64,000 nucleotides of DNA from RYN-230 sp963770545 (GTDB taxonomy: Bacteria > Actinomycetota > Actinomycetes > Streptosporangiales > Streptosporangiaceae): assembly GCA_963770545.1 (NCBI GenBank), contig CAVYQF010000008.1, forward strand, positions 1 through 64,000. The letters run 5' to 3'. This document shows positions 23,830-33,043 of this stretch, piece after piece. Made by a program: the position numbers and the translations under genes. The notes below the pieces were generated by a model. That model had not been told where the DNA came from. It worked only from the letters and a program-made list of their open reading frames with translations, and ran no database searches. Positions within the stretch are counted from its first letter, which is position 1. Each line of letters starts with the position of its first letter.

Positions 23830-25013
23830 GAGGCGGCCGCCCGGTCGGGGCGGAGGCGGGCCGTCACCCGCCATCCCCGCGGCTGGCGGGGACCGCAATC
23901 CAGCTCGCCGCCGAAGGCGCTGACTCGCTCGCGCATGCCGGTCAGGCCGCCGCCGGGAGCACCGGCCTCCCCGGCGTGGCCGGCGCCGTCGTCGTCGACT
24001 TCCACGCAGACCTCGGCGGGGCTGACCTGCAGCCGGACCGTCGCGCTCGCGCCGGGGCCGCCATGCTTCATGGTGTTGGTCAGGGCTTCCTGGACCAGCC
24101 GGAACACGGCCAGCTGCAGGCCGGCGGGCAGGTTCCCGGCGCTGCCGCCGTGCTCGTACCGGACGGGAAGGCCGGCCGCCCGGACCGTGCCCAGCAGATC
24201 GTCGAGATCCGCGAGGCCGGGCAGCGGCTGCCAGAGCTCCGGCCCGGAACCGGCCCGCAGCACCGCGAACAGGCGCCGGGTCTCGGTCAGCGCCTCCCGG
24301 GCGGTCTGCGACACGTCGCGGATGGCCTCGGATGCCTCGGCGGGCGCGCGGGCCACGGCGGCCAGGGCGCCGTCCGACAGGGCCACGATGACCGTGAGGT
24401 GATGGGCCACGCTGTCGTGCATCTCGCGGGCGATCCGCGCCCGTTCCAGCGCCGCCGCCAGGGCCAGGTTCTGGTCGCGTTCGCGTTCCATCCGGCCGGC
24501 CCGGTCGCGCAGCGCGGCGAGGTAGGCCCGGCGGGTATTGACGTACAGGCCCACGATGAGCACCGCGGCCGCGAATCCGGCCGCGTCTGACACCGCGAGC
24601 GCCCAGTCACGCGTGCCGTCGTGGCCGACCACGGCGACGATCAGGCCGGCCGTCAGCACCGCCGCGGCCAGCGCTTCCCTCCGTCTCATCGTGGCGGCCA
24701 CTGTGTACAGGGCGATGGCCAGCGCGACCGGGAACAGGGCCCCGTGCGTGGGCCATACCGCCAGGACCGCGGAGGCCAGCAGCGTCCAGGCGAACACCGG
24801 GCCCGGCCAGACCCGGCGCAGCGGCAGCGCCAGGGTGGTCAGGGCCGCGACGCCCAGGCTGGCCGCCAGCGGCAGCGACGCGGCGTGGGCCGTCTGGCCG
24901 AACGAGAAATGCGCCAGGGACGCCGCGAAGGCGATAGCGGCGCAGCCGATGTCGAAGGCCCAGGAACGCAGGGTCCGCGCTCCCGGGTCCGCGACCGGCT
25001 TCCAGAAGGACAC
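23826..25013 (-). CDS. NarL-family sensor histidine kinase (HisKA_3)
   Basis: The 395-residue kinase has five or six short hydrophobic segments (about 15-165) with little extracytoplasmic loop, so it is an intramembrane-type sensor. The HisKA_3 helix is RARIAREMHDSVAHHLTVIV with the phospho-accepting His in MHDSVAHH. The ATPase part has LVQEALTNTMKHGG, VDDDGAG and GGGLTGMRERVSAFGG. GTG at 25013 is preceded by GAGGA; a GTG at 25043 overlapping the permease stop is an alternative. Such loop-poor kinases encoded with ABC transporters often sense through the transporter. Confidence 0.9.
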   Translation of the reverse strand: MSFWKPVADPGARTLRSWAFDIGCAAIAFAASLAHFSFGQTAHAASLPLAASLGVAALTTLALPLRRVWPGPVFAWTLLASAVLAVWPTHGALFPVALAIALYTVAATMRRREALAAAVLTAGLIVAVVGHDGTRDWALAVSDAAGFAAAVLIVGLYVNTRRAYLAALRDRAGRMERERDQNLALAAALERARIAREMHDSVAHHLTVIVALSDGALAAVARAPAEASEAIRDVSQTAREALTETRRLFAVLRAGSGPELWQPLPGLADLDDLLGTVRAAGLPVRYEHGGSAGNLPAGLQLAVFRLVQEALTNTMKHGGPGASATVRLQVSPAEVCVEVDDDGAGHAGEAGAPGGGLTGMRERVSAFGGELDCGPRQPRGWRVTARLRPDRAAAS

Positions 25014-25039
25014 GCTTGCATCCTCGCACCTGACGCGGC

Positions 25040-25852
25040 TCACGCGTCGCGGCGCCGGAGCTGCCAGGCGGCCAGGCCGGCCAGCACCACCGCATACCCG
25101 CAGAGCACGGCGAATCCGGTCCACGGGCCCAGCGGATGGGTGACCAGCGGCTGCCCCCACACGGCTCCGCCGGCGCTGGAGGGCAGGTACGGCGCGATGC
25201 CCGCGATGGCGTGCGGAAGGTGCACCACGACAATCGGCGCGATGAAGAACAGCGCGGCGAACGCCGAGATACCCGCGGCGGTCTTCCGCAGCAGGGCGCC
25301 CAGGGTCAGGCCCACCACGGCGGCGACCGTCAGGTACAGCGCCGCGCCGACCAGGGTCCGCAGCACGCCCGGATCCGTCAGCGTGATCCCCGACCCGCCC
25401 CGGGCCGACTGGATCGCCGTGGCCACGAAGAACTCAGCCAGCGCAGCCAGCAGGGCCACGGGCAGTACCAGCCCGGCCAGCACGAGCAGCTTGGCCCACA
25501 GCACCGGCAGCCGCGCGGGAACCACCGCCAGCGTCGCGCGGATCATCCCGGTTCCGTACTCACCGCTGAACACCAGCACCCCGAGCACGCCGAGCACCAG
25601 CTGGGCCAGCAGGACACCGAACAGGCTGGTCGACACCGCGGTCACGGCCGGATGGGCCGCCGAGACCCGGTAGGGCTGCCCCCCGGCGGCCAGGGCCCCC
25701 ACGCCGACGATCAGGATGACCGCGGTCAGGGCACAGGACCAGGTTGAGCGCAGCCCACGCAGCTTCGTCGCTTCCGAGCGGATGACGCGCGCCTGGGTGA
25801 CCGGCCGGGCCGCCGTGGGGATGGCCGGGGCCGGGGCTACGGCGGCGCTCAT
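25040..25852 (-). CDS. ABC-2 type transporter permease
   Basis: The 270-residue membrane protein has six predicted helices: STWSCALTAVILIVGVGALA, then a pair around LFGVLLAQLVLGVLGVLVFS, LLVLAGLVLPVALLAAL, TVAAVVGLTLGALL and GFAVLCGYAVVLAGLAAWQL. It has no large extracellular domain. YGTGMIRATLAVVPAR between helices is a common ABC-2 motif. The ATG at 25852 overlaps the ATPase stop (ATGA). It pairs with the upstream ATPase. The substrate is unknown; antimicrobial export or sensing fits the adjacent two-component system. Confidence 0.88.
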   Translation of the reverse strand: MSAAVAPAPAIPTAARPVTQARVIRSEATKLRGLRSTWSCALTAVILIVGVGALAAGGQPYRVSAAHPAVTAVSTSLFGVLLAQLVLGVLGVLVFSGEYGTGMIRATLAVVPARLPVLWAKLLVLAGLVLPVALLAALAEFFVATAIQSARGGSGITLTDPGVLRTLVGAALYLTVAAVVGLTLGALLRKTAAGISAFAALFFIAPIVVVHLPHAIAGIAPYLPSSAGGAVWGQPLVTHPLGPWTGFAVLCGYAVVLAGLAAWQLRRRDA

Positions 25853-26760
25853 CGCGTCGCTCCGGCGTGGTATTCGAGACTGTCCTGCGTGACCTGCATG
25901 AATGCCTCCTCTAGTGAAGCCTGGGCGGGCATGAGCTCGAAAACCGGCAGATGCGCCTGCCACGCGGCCGTCCCGATCTGCTCGGCGGTCAGGCCGGACA
26001 CGCGCAAGACGTCCGTGCCGTCCCCGGTGACCGTCACCGCCGGCCCGGCGAGCACCTCCGCCAGGCGTCCGGTCTCCGGCGTGCGCACCTGCACATCGCC
26101 GGTCGCCGCATGGCCGATGAAGTCCTCGACGCTCGTCTCGGCGATGAGCTTGCCGCGTCCGATAACGACCAGCCGGCTGGCCGTCTGCGCCATCTCACTC
26201 ATCAGGTGTGAGGAGACGAGGACGGTCCGTCCCTCGTTGGCGAGCGACCGGAGCAGCAGCCGGATCCAGCGCACGCCGTCCGGGTCGAGGCCGTTGACCG
26301 GCTCGTCCAGGACCACAGTCTGTGGCCGGCCCAGGAGCGCGGCCGCCACCCCGAGACGCTGTCCCATGCCGAGCGAGAAACCCCCGGCCCGGGTGCCGGC
26401 TACCGCAGCCAGCCCGGCCAGCTCGATCACCTCATCCACCCGGCGTCGGCCGATGCCGGAGGTCCGCGCGAGCGCCAGCAGATTACTGCGGGCCGACAGT
26501 CCCGGGTGGACAGACCTGGCGTCCAGGAGAATGCCCAGTTCCGCCAGGGGGGCGGCGCAGCCGCGGTACTGCTTCCCGTTGACCCGCACCGTGCCACTCG
26601 TCGGCCGGTCCAGGCCCGCGATGACCCGCATCGTCGTTGACTTGCCTGCCCCGTTCGGGCCGAGGAACCCGGTGACCACCCCGGGCTCCACCACGAAACT
26701 CAGCCCGTCCACGGCGGCCTTCTCCCCGTACCGTTTGGTCAAGCCATCGATCTCGATCAT
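25849..26760 (-). CDS. ABC transporter ATP-binding protein (ABC-2 exporter type)
   Basis: The 303-residue ATPase has Walker A GPNGAGKST, signature SLGMGQRLGVAAALL, Walker B VVLDEPVNGLDPDG and H-loop VSSHL. The C-terminal region (about 205-303) is the extra domain seen in drug- and lantibiotic-type exporters. It is first in the operon ATPase-permease-kinase-regulator, and each junction overlaps or is close. The promoter must lie in the 148-bp gap shared with the divergent amidohydrolase. Confidence 0.92.
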   Translation of the reverse strand: MIEIDGLTKRYGEKAAVDGLSFVVEPGVVTGFLGPNGAGKSTTMRVIAGLDRPTSGTVRVNGKQYRGCAAPLAELGILLDARSVHPGLSARSNLLALARTSGIGRRRVDEVIELAGLAAVAGTRAGGFSLGMGQRLGVAAALLGRPQTVVLDEPVNGLDPDGVRWIRLLLRSLANEGRTVLVSSHLMSEMAQTASRLVVIGRGKLIAETSVEDFIGHAATGDVQVRTPETGRLAEVLAGPAVTVTGDGTDVLRVSGLTAEQIGTAAWQAHLPVFELMPAQASLEEAFMQVTQDSLEYHAGATR

Positions 26761-26908
26761 GATGCGCCCTCATCCCGGTGGTTTGCTGATGACCCGAACG
26801 CTACGGACCCCGTTACCAGCGCGGATCTGTCCCCAGGCCACACTTTCCCGGGGACCTAGGCCGCCAGGCATAGGCCTGACGGCGGCACAGGAAGAGACAA
26901 GGAGAGTC

Positions 26909-28144
26909 ATGGAACGGATCAATGCCGGGCTGCTCATCCCAGGCGGTGGTGAGCCGGTCCGCGACGCCACGGTCCTGATCGATGGCGGGCGGATCAGCTA
27001 CGCGGGCCCGGCGGCCAGCGCGCCGGCCGCGCCGGGCGCGGTCACCCACACCACCGCGACCGTGCTGCCGGGATTGTGGGACTGCCACGGCCACTTCATG
27101 GGCAGCCGGGCGCTCGACCTGGCGCGGCTGCCGCAGGAGCCCACGCCGCTGCGCGCGGCCCGGTCGGCCCGGGACCTGGCCAACGCGCTGAACGCCGGCA
27201 TCACCTCGGTGCGCGAGGTCGGCGGCCTCGGCGTCTACCTGGCCCAGGCGGTCCGCGAAGGACTGCTCGACGGGCCCTCGATCTATGCCGCGGGTGCCGT
27301 CCTGTCCACCACGGGCGGTCACGGCGACCTGCACTCTTACCCGCTGTCGTGGATGAAGGACTTCGGGCACCACGACGGGACGTTCCGGCTGGCCGACGGT
27401 ACCTCCGAGTGCATGCGCGCGGTCCGGGAGCAGTTGCGCCGGGGCGCGGCCGTGATCAAGGTCTGCGCGTCGGGTGGTGTGCTGTCCGAAGTGGACCATC
27501 CCGTCCACCAGCAGTTCACTGACGCCGAACTCCGGGCCATCGTCGAGGTGGCCGGGCTGGCCGACCGGGTGGTGGCCGCGCACTGCCACGGCAAGCCCGG
27601 AATCATGGCCGCGCTGCGGGCCGGGGTCGCGACCATCGAGCACGGGACGTACCTGGATGAAGAGGCGTGCGACGCGATGCGCGAGACCGGCACCATCCTG
27701 GTCCCGACCCGGACCATCATCGAGAACATCCTGGCCCACCTGGATAAGGTCCCGCCGTACGCGGCGGCCAAGCTGACGGCCGTCGCGGACATTCACGCCG
27801 ACATGGTGCGGATGGCGATCGAGTTGGGGGTGACCATCGCGATGGGCACCGACCTCGGACTGACCGGGCTGGATCTGCCGGGCGCCTGGGGCACCAACGG
27901 GACGGAGCTGCAGCATCTGGTGGCGCTCGGCATGACGCCCCGGCAGGCGATCGAAGCGGCCACCGCCACCGCGCCGCGCACCCTCGGCCCGCAGGCGCCG
28001 CGCAGCGGGCAGCTGGCCGAAGGCTACGACGCCGATCTCATCACCGTGGACGGCGACCCGCTGGCCGATATCTCCCTCCTTGCGCAGCCGGACCGCATCA
28101 CCGCGGTGTGGGCCGGCGGACGCCAGGTCAAGGGCGGCCGGTGA
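26909..28144 (+). CDS. Metal-dependent amidohydrolase (imidazolonepropionase/Xaa-Pro dipeptidase-like)
   Basis: The 411-residue enzyme starts after AAGGAGA. The metal ligands of the amidohydrolase superfamily are visible: CHGH in strand 1, the probable carbamylated Lys in VIKVCASGG, HCHGK, IEHGTY and GTDLG. The small beta-sandwich is made by the N-terminal INAGLLIPGGGEPVRDATVL and the C-terminal GYDADLITVDGDPL segments. This COG1228-type set contains peptidases acting on proline dipeptides and cyclic amides, and the exact substrate is not predictable. It is divergent from the ABC operon and stands alone. Confidence 0.88.
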   Translation: MERINAGLLIPGGGEPVRDATVLIDGGRISYAGPAASAPAAPGAVTHTTATVLPGLWDCHGHFMGSRALDLARLPQEPTPLRAARSARDLANALNAGITSVREVGGLGVYLAQAVREGLLDGPSIYAAGAVLSTTGGHGDLHSYPLSWMKDFGHHDGTFRLADGTSECMRAVREQLRRGAAVIKVCASGGVLSEVDHPVHQQFTDAELRAIVEVAGLADRVVAAHCHGKPGIMAALRAGVATIEHGTYLDEEACDAMRETGTILVPTRTIIENILAHLDKVPPYAAAKLTAVADIHADMVRMAIELGVTIAMGTDLGLTGLDLPGAWGTNGTELQHLVALGMTPRQAIEAATATAPRTLGPQAPRSGQLAEGYDADLITVDGDPLADISLLAQPDRITAVWAGGRQVKGGR

Positions 28145-28219
28145 GCCCGTGCTGACCACCGTGACCTGGTGTTCATCCCGGTGACCTCGTCCCGGCCGTC
28201 GGCGACCTGGCCGGGTACC

Positions 28220-28389
28220 TGCTGCGGGCGCGCAGCTTCAACCTGACCGCGGTGTCGTGCTCGTCAACCCGGCACTGCACGGCAGTCGGGTCCAAGTACC
28301 TGACGGTCAGCCAGGTCCGCGACGTGCTCACGGTCGCGGAGCGCTGGGACGGCCACGCCTGGACCAGGCAGGCGACTCCCAGCGGCTGA
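28220..28389 (+). pseudogene. Fragment of a secreted Trp/Cys repeat protein
   Basis: The frame ending at the TGA 28387-28389 reads NLTAVSCSSTRHCTAVGSKY, then VLTVAERWDGHAWTRQATPS. The pattern LTAVSC...CTAVG...AERWDG..W..Q.TP is a beta-repeat unit common in large secreted actinomycete proteins. Only about one unit remains, without a signal peptide or start codon, so it is the tail of a deleted gene. Confidence 0.65.
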
Positions 28390-28393
28390 CCGG

Positions 28394-28411
28394 CGCCGGG
28401 TGATCCCGGCG
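28394..28411 (+). terminator. Hairpin after the repeat-protein fragment
   Basis: CGCCGGG-TGAT-CCCGGCG is a perfect 7-bp stem with a tetraloop four bases after the stop. The following 280 bases up to 28692 contain no gene I can support. Confidence 0.55.
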
Positions 28412-28692
28412 ACTTGTTACCCGCCGCGCGGTGCTGCGGGATTCCTCCATCCGTTCTCCACGCGGTCTCCATCCGGGCTCCAGGCGGGCATGGCCCGCTG
28501 GACGGGCACAAACGGGTGGCAATCCAGGTGAAGGGTGCGCCGCCCGCGGGGGTGCAGGTGGTGCCCGCGGTCGTGGTGGCTAGGCGGCGGCCGGCCCGGG
28601 GGGCAGTATCCGTGACCGGCGGGCACCGCCAACTCCCGGTGCGCGGGTAGACGGTGCGCGGTGGGCTCCTGCCACGCCCGGTACGCCGCGGG

Positions 28693-29199
28693 CTACTGGA
28701 TCGTGTGCCGCAGGACCCGGCCGGCCAGCCCGGGCCGGAGGGCAGGCTCCAGCTCCGGGGGCGGGATGGCGATCACCGGGCAGCCGGCGTGAGCCAGGCA
28801 GTAGCGGCTCACCGTGGCCTGCCACAGGCGGCTGACCCTGCCCTGGCGGCCCATCCCGATGACCAGCACATCGTCAGCCCCGGAAGCGGCGCTGACCAGG
28901 GTCCAGCCCGGGGTCCCCTGGGCGATCACGGGCTGGACCCGCAGGCTGGCCGGTAGCCCACCGAAGGCGGCGTCCAGGGCGTCCCAAAGCCGCTGCCAGG
29001 CGGCATCCTCCCACTCCTGGTACCGGCGCTCCGAGGGAAACTGATGGCTGGCCAGCTCCATCGCCGGCGGAGCCCAGACGTGGATGGGGAGCAAGGTGGC
29101 GTCGAGCGCGTCCGCGAGGTCGGCCGCGCGGCGCAGCGCGGGCAGGCAACGCGGGCTGCCGCTCACTCCCGCGATGATCCTCCGGGCCCCAGAAGCCAT
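28693..29199 (-). CDS. Universal stress protein (single Usp domain)
   Basis: The 168-residue protein has IIAGVSGSPRCLPALRRAAD at the N-terminus and the C-terminal nucleotide loop VIGMGRQGRVSRLWQATVSR. Its Gly-x2-Gly-x9 spacing fits ATP-binding Usp proteins, although the last Gly/Ser position reads Val-Ser. PVIAIPP closes the fold. It lies 14 bp after the divergently numbered AI-2E gene end and shares its strand, so the two may be cotranscribed. The role is general stress or dormancy signalling. Confidence 0.87.
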   Translation of the reverse strand: MASGARRIIAGVSGSPRCLPALRRAADLADALDATLLPIHVWAPPAMELASHQFPSERRYQEWEDAAWQRLWDALDAAFGGLPASLRVQPVIAQGTPGWTLVSAASGADDVLVIGMGRQGRVSRLWQATVSRYCLAHAGCPVIAIPPPELEPALRPGLAGRVLRHTIQ

Positions 29200-29213
29200 A
29201 ACCCTTTCCTAGG

Positions 29214-30377
29214 TCACGGGGCCGCATCTGGCGTGTGCCGCTCATGGAGACCGGATGGAGATCGCTGCCGCAGCCGGTCCCGGTGCTGGCGCCACACATC
29301 CCGGACGATGATCTGGATCATGGCCGCGAGGGGGATGGCGAGCAGGGCGCCGAGGAGGCCCGCCAGCTCGACCGCGAGCAGGACCGCGATCAGGACCGTC
29401 AGCGGGTTCAGCTGCACCGTGCGGGAGAAGATCAGCGGCTGCAGCAGATGGTTCTCCAGCTGCTGATACACCACGAAGAAGACCACCACGATGAGGCCGG
29501 CCGGCACGGAATCGATGAAGGCGGCCAGCCCGGCGACGACCGCCCCGAGCGTGGCCCCGACCAGCGGGATCAGGTCCGTGATCCCGACGAACAGCGCGAT
29601 CAGCCCGCTGAACGGGACGCCGACGATGGACAGGACCGCGTAGGTCAGCCCGCCGCAGATCACGCTGATGAGCAGGTTGCCGGAGATGTAGCCGGTGATG
29701 GTCTTGGCGCAGTCAGCGCCCACCGACCGGATGTGATCGGCGCGGTCACCAGGGAACAGGGCCAGCGTGCCCTCGACCAGCCTCGGTCCCTGCACCACCA
29801 TCAGGAACGAGAGCACGAAGATCGTTACCGTGGCCGCCACGCCAGTCGCCGCGCTCTTGAGGAACCCGAGCGCGGGGGCTCCGAGGCCGGTCACGAACGA
29901 GCGGATCCTGGCCTCGTTCTGCTGGAGGTAACCCAGGACCCTGGTCCGCTCGAGCAGGTGCCCGACCGGGCCCCGGCCCGCGCGGGCATCGTCGATGAGC
30001 TGGGGCAGCTGATGGGCCAGGGCGGCGCCCTCCCGGGCCAGCGGCAGGGCAAACACCGTCACCAGCCCGGCGATCACCACCACCAGCAGCAGGTAGACCA
30101 GCAGGGTGGCGAGCGACCGGCGGCACCAGGGCAGGCGCCGCTCGATCCAGTTGACCACCGGGTAGACCGCGACCGCGAAGAAGCCCGCGATGACGATCCA
30201 GACCAGGACCCGCTCCACCGCGCGGATGAGGAGCAGCACCGCCGCAGTGGCGAGCACCAGCCCGATCGTGGCCAGGATGGTGCGCACCGGAACCCGCCCC
30301 GGGGCGGCCGGGCGGGGAGTGCGGCCCGGGTCGCCGGATGGCGGATCAGGCCGCTGCTCCTTCGAGACCAGGTCCAT
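29214..30377 (-). CDS. AI-2E (TqsA/PerM) family membrane protein
   Basis: The 387-residue protein has about eight membrane helices, including IVIAGFFAVAVYPVVNWIER near the N-terminus and the family hallmark GITDLIPLVGATLG about 110 residues before the end, followed by FFVVYQQLENHLLQPLI. Known relatives export autoinducer-2 or act as ion/proton antiporters. The actinobacterial members are mostly uncharacterised, so the name implies only family. The N-terminal 30 residues are Pro/Arg-rich and cytoplasmic. Confidence 0.88.
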   Translation of the reverse strand: MDLVSKEQRPDPPSGDPGRTPRPAAPGRVPVRTILATIGLVLATAAVLLLIRAVERVLVWIVIAGFFAVAVYPVVNWIERRLPWCRRSLATLLVYLLLVVVIAGLVTVFALPLAREGAALAHQLPQLIDDARAGRGPVGHLLERTRVLGYLQQNEARIRSFVTGLGAPALGFLKSAATGVAATVTIFVLSFLMVVQGPRLVEGTLALFPGDRADHIRSVGADCAKTITGYISGNLLISVICGGLTYAVLSIVGVPFSGLIALFVGITDLIPLVGATLGAVVAGLAAFIDSVPAGLIVVVFFVVYQQLENHLLQPLIFSRTVQLNPLTVLIAVLLAVELAGLLGALLAIPLAAMIQIIVRDVWRQHRDRLRQRSPSGLHERHTPDAAP

Positions 30378-30463
30378 GTCCGGCCAGGTTCGGCGACTCC
30401 CATGGAAAACCCGCGGTCAGCCGATGGAGATCTGATGGAGCCGGGAGCCGGACCCGCGGGCCC

Positions 30464-31750
30464 TCAGTACTTGTTGGCCACGAACAGGGTCTGGGCCGGG
30501 AACTTCGTGAGGATCTCGGTGCCGTAGTCGGTGACGACGACCTCCTCCTCGATCCGCGCGGCGGAGAAACCATCGGACGCCGGGCAGTAGGTCTCCATCG
30601 CGAAGACCATGCCCGCCTGGAGCTCGAGCGGGTGCTCCAGCGAGTTGAGCCGGGAGATGATCGGCCGCTCGTGCAGGCCGAGGCCGAGCCCGTGCGCGAA
30701 CTGCAGGCCGAAGGCGGCGAGCTCGTTCTCGAAGCCGAAGTCCACCGCCCTGGGCAGGACGCGGGCCACCACGTCGGTGGAGACGCCGGGCTTGATCGCG
30801 GCGATCGCCGCGTCCATCCACTCCCGCGCCTGCGTGTAGGCGTCATGCTGGCTCGCGGTCGCGCTGCCGACGCCGAAGGTGCGGTAGTAACAGGTCCGGT
30901 AGCCGTTGAAGGAGTGGATGATGTCGAAGAAGGCCTGGTCGCCAGGCCGGATGATGCGGTCGGTGAAGTTGTGCGGATGCGGGTTGCAGCGCTCGCCCGA
31001 GATCGAGTTGACCGCCTCCACCTGGTCGCTGCCGAGCTCATACAGCCGCTGGTTCGCCAGGGCGACGATTTCATTTTCCCTAACGCCGGGCTTCAGCACG
31101 TCGACGATGTTCTGGTAGACGCCGTCGACCATCGCGGCGGCCTGGTTGAGCAGCATGATCTCGTCCGGAGACTTGATCACGCGGGCGTCCAGCATGGACT
31201 GCTGGGCGTCGCGCACCGCGATCCCCTGGCGCTCCAGCTCGAACAGGAACGGGGGCTCCACGATGTCGACGCCCAGCGGAGCGTCCGCGACCCCGGCCTC
31301 GGTGAGCAGCGACTTGATCTCGGTCACCGCGTCACGCATGAGGCCTGCCTCGGGGGCGACCGCGCCGCGGAAGCCGAGGAACCCGGGCCGGTAGTTCTCG
31401 TCCGGCAGCCACGTCGAGTACAGCTTGTGATGGCGGACCGCCGAGCCGAAGTCCCACAGGACGGTGTCCCGGTCCCGGAACACGAGGGCGTAGCGGATCA
31501 TCTTGTCGCCGAGCGCGCCGCCGATCCAGGTCTGCGTCGTGTAGCGGATGTTGTAGAAGTCGAAGAGCAGGAAGGCGCCGCACTCGCTCGCCTCCAGCGC
31601 CGCCCGGGCCCGGGCCATCCGGTACCCGCGCAGCCGGGCGAAGTCAACGCGCTCCTCGTAGTCGACCCCCATCTGGCCGGGGGCGCCGAGGGGCCGCACG
31701 CCCGCGGGACGCTCTCGTGGGGTCACGAAGTCCCCTGCGCCAGTAGTCAA
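30464..31750 (-). CDS. M24-family (aminopeptidase P/creatinase-like) protein with an altered metal site
   Basis: The 428-residue protein has an N-terminal creatinase-like domain (about 30-190) and a pita-bread domain. FFDIIHSFNGY holds the first Asp ligand, FAHGLGLGLHERP the His, FAMETYCPASDG a Glu and RIEEEVVVTDYG the last Glu. The second Asp, normally in a S-D-x-T-R-T-F string ten residues after the first, is missing: the strand reads TCYYRTFGVG. A binuclear metal peptidase is therefore unlikely, and a creatinase- or DddP-like non-peptidase activity is possible. It is last in a block with GntR and VOC genes beside 2-oxoacid dehydrogenase genes. Confidence 0.82.
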   Translation of the reverse strand: MTTGAGDFVTPRERPAGVRPLGAPGQMGVDYEERVDFARLRGYRMARARAALEASECGAFLLFDFYNIRYTTQTWIGGALGDKMIRYALVFRDRDTVLWDFGSAVRHHKLYSTWLPDENYRPGFLGFRGAVAPEAGLMRDAVTEIKSLLTEAGVADAPLGVDIVEPPFLFELERQGIAVRDAQQSMLDARVIKSPDEIMLLNQAAAMVDGVYQNIVDVLKPGVRENEIVALANQRLYELGSDQVEAVNSISGERCNPHPHNFTDRIIRPGDQAFFDIIHSFNGYRTCYYRTFGVGSATASQHDAYTQAREWMDAAIAAIKPGVSTDVVARVLPRAVDFGFENELAAFGLQFAHGLGLGLHERPIISRLNSLEHPLELQAGMVFAMETYCPASDGFSAARIEEEVVVTDYGTEILTKFPAQTLFVANKY

Positions 31751-31816
31751 TCCGGTCCTCCTTCGGGTCCCGCGGGCCTCAATCGACCTGCCTGAATCGA
31801 ACAGTACCGGCCGCGT

Positions 31817-32485
31817 TCAGGCGAAGATCTCCGGATGCTTCTCGAGCTCCAGCCGGGTGCGGCGGATGTGCATGGTGAGCACCCGCTCCGCGTCATCGGC
31901 GTCCTGCCGGTGGATGCAGTCCAGCAGCAGGCGGTGCTCGAGGTGCGTGGCGGTCAGGCCGTCTTTGGCCGCGCGCCGGGTGAACTCGCGCCGGTAGTGC
32001 TGGGTCGTGTTCCACATTCGCTGGATGATCTGGCCCATCTCGGTCGACGCCGCCCCCGCGTAGCTGGACAGGTGGAACTCCCGGTCCGCCCGCATGAAGG
32101 CGTCGAGCCCGGCCCCGGCTTCCATCTGATCGGCCAGCTGGCCCAGACGGCCGATCGCGGCCGGGTCGAGCGCCGGCATGCTGGTCCGGAGCAGGAGGGG
32201 CTCCAGCCGCTCGCGGATGAGGTAGGTCTCGACGCACTCGCTGAGGGTCAGCCTGGTGACCCAGGCGCCGGAGTTGGCGACCAGGGTGACCAGCCCCTCG
32301 GAGTCGAGCATCCGCAGGGCCTCGCGCACCGGGATCCGGCTCGCGCCGGAGCTGGCCGCGACGTCCTCCTGCCTGATGCGCTCGCCGGGCAGGTAGTTTC
32401 CCCCCAGGATCGCGGTCCGGAGGGTGTCCGCGATCCGGTGGCTCGCGACGTTCTCGCGGTAGCCGGGATCGTGACTGGTGCTCAC
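31817..32485 (-). CDS. GntR-family regulator, FadR/FCD type
   Basis: The 222-residue regulator has an N-terminal winged helix (RTAILGGNYLPGERIRQEDV, SRIPVREALRMLDSEGLV) and an all-helical FCD ligand domain. Its metal-binding Asp/His are in ADREFHLSSY and in the later TATHLEHRLLLDCIH. FCD regulators respond to organic acids. It lies 9 bp after the VOC gene stop, and the shared divergent promoter region (33026-33164) contains an inverted pair of ATGTATCCA boxes, so it likely controls both arms of the catabolic island. Confidence 0.9.
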   Translation of the reverse strand: MSTSHDPGYRENVASHRIADTLRTAILGGNYLPGERIRQEDVAASSGASRIPVREALRMLDSEGLVTLVANSGAWVTRLTLSECVETYLIRERLEPLLLRTSMPALDPAAIGRLGQLADQMEAGAGLDAFMRADREFHLSSYAGAASTEMGQIIQRMWNTTQHYRREFTRRAAKDGLTATHLEHRLLLDCIHRQDADDAERVLTMHIRRTRLELEKHPEIFA

Positions 32486-32494
32486 TGTGCTTCC

Positions 32495-33025
32495 CTACCG
32501 GGCCGGATGCCCAGGGTGCCAGAGCTTCACGGCGGCGTCCTGCTCGTAGGCCTTGCCCCCCGGGTAGCTCACCAGCTCGAACTGCATGCCCCACGGGCTG
32601 AGGAAGTACTGCCAGCGCTGCCCGGCCGAGGCGTTGCGGCTCGCGACCGGCCCGGCGAGCAGCCGCACCCCCTTCTCGCGCAGGTAGGCGACGGCCGCGT
32701 CCAGGTCGTCCACGTAGAGGGCGACATGGTGGCCGCCCAGGTCACTGTTGCGCGGCTGCGGGCGCTGGTCTGGCCGGGGCTCGTACTCGAAGACCTCGAA
32801 GTTGAGCCCGAAGCCGCACCGGTAGAACCGGATCTCCCGGACGACCGCGCGGGGATCGACGTTCAGGTGCTCGAGCATCCAGTCGTCATCGTGGCGCATC
32901 TCGGGCAGCGGGTAGACGTAGTCGCAGCCCAGTACACCGGTGAAGAAGGCATGGGCCTGCTCCATATCGGGCACGGTGACGCCGATGTGGTCACCGCCCC
33001 GCAGTCCGGGGATGCCTGAGCCCAT
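32495..33025 (-). CDS. VOC-superfamily protein, ring-cleavage dioxygenase/lyase-like
   Basis: The 176-residue protein keeps the complete VOC metal triad pattern: His in GDHIGVTVPDMEQA, His in LGGHHVALYVDDLDAA and Glu in WGMQFELVSYPGGK. CDYVYPLPEM and the large central loop differ from glyoxalase I, so it may be an extradiol dioxygenase-like enzyme or an epimerase. It is the first gene of the VOC-gntR-M24 run and is divergent from the E1 gene. Confidence 0.85.
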   Translation of the reverse strand: MGSGIPGLRGGDHIGVTVPDMEQAHAFFTGVLGCDYVYPLPEMRHDDDWMLEHLNVDPRAVVREIRFYRCGFGLNFEVFEYEPRPDQRPQPRNSDLGGHHVALYVDDLDAAVAYLREKGVRLLAGPVASRNASAGQRWQYFLSPWGMQFELVSYPGGKAYEQDAAVKLWHPGHPAR

Positions 33026-33043
33026 GGGTCCTCCTCACCCGCT

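Noticed and set aside
28414..28650. 78-codon plus-strand ORF after the repeat-protein fragment
   Set aside because: No domain and no credible ribosome site; the composition matches noncoding high-GC sequence.
29235..30527. 430-codon plus-strand ORF
   Set aside because: Antisense to the AI-2E gene; extremely rich in Gln, Asp, His and Arg, without any recognisable motif.
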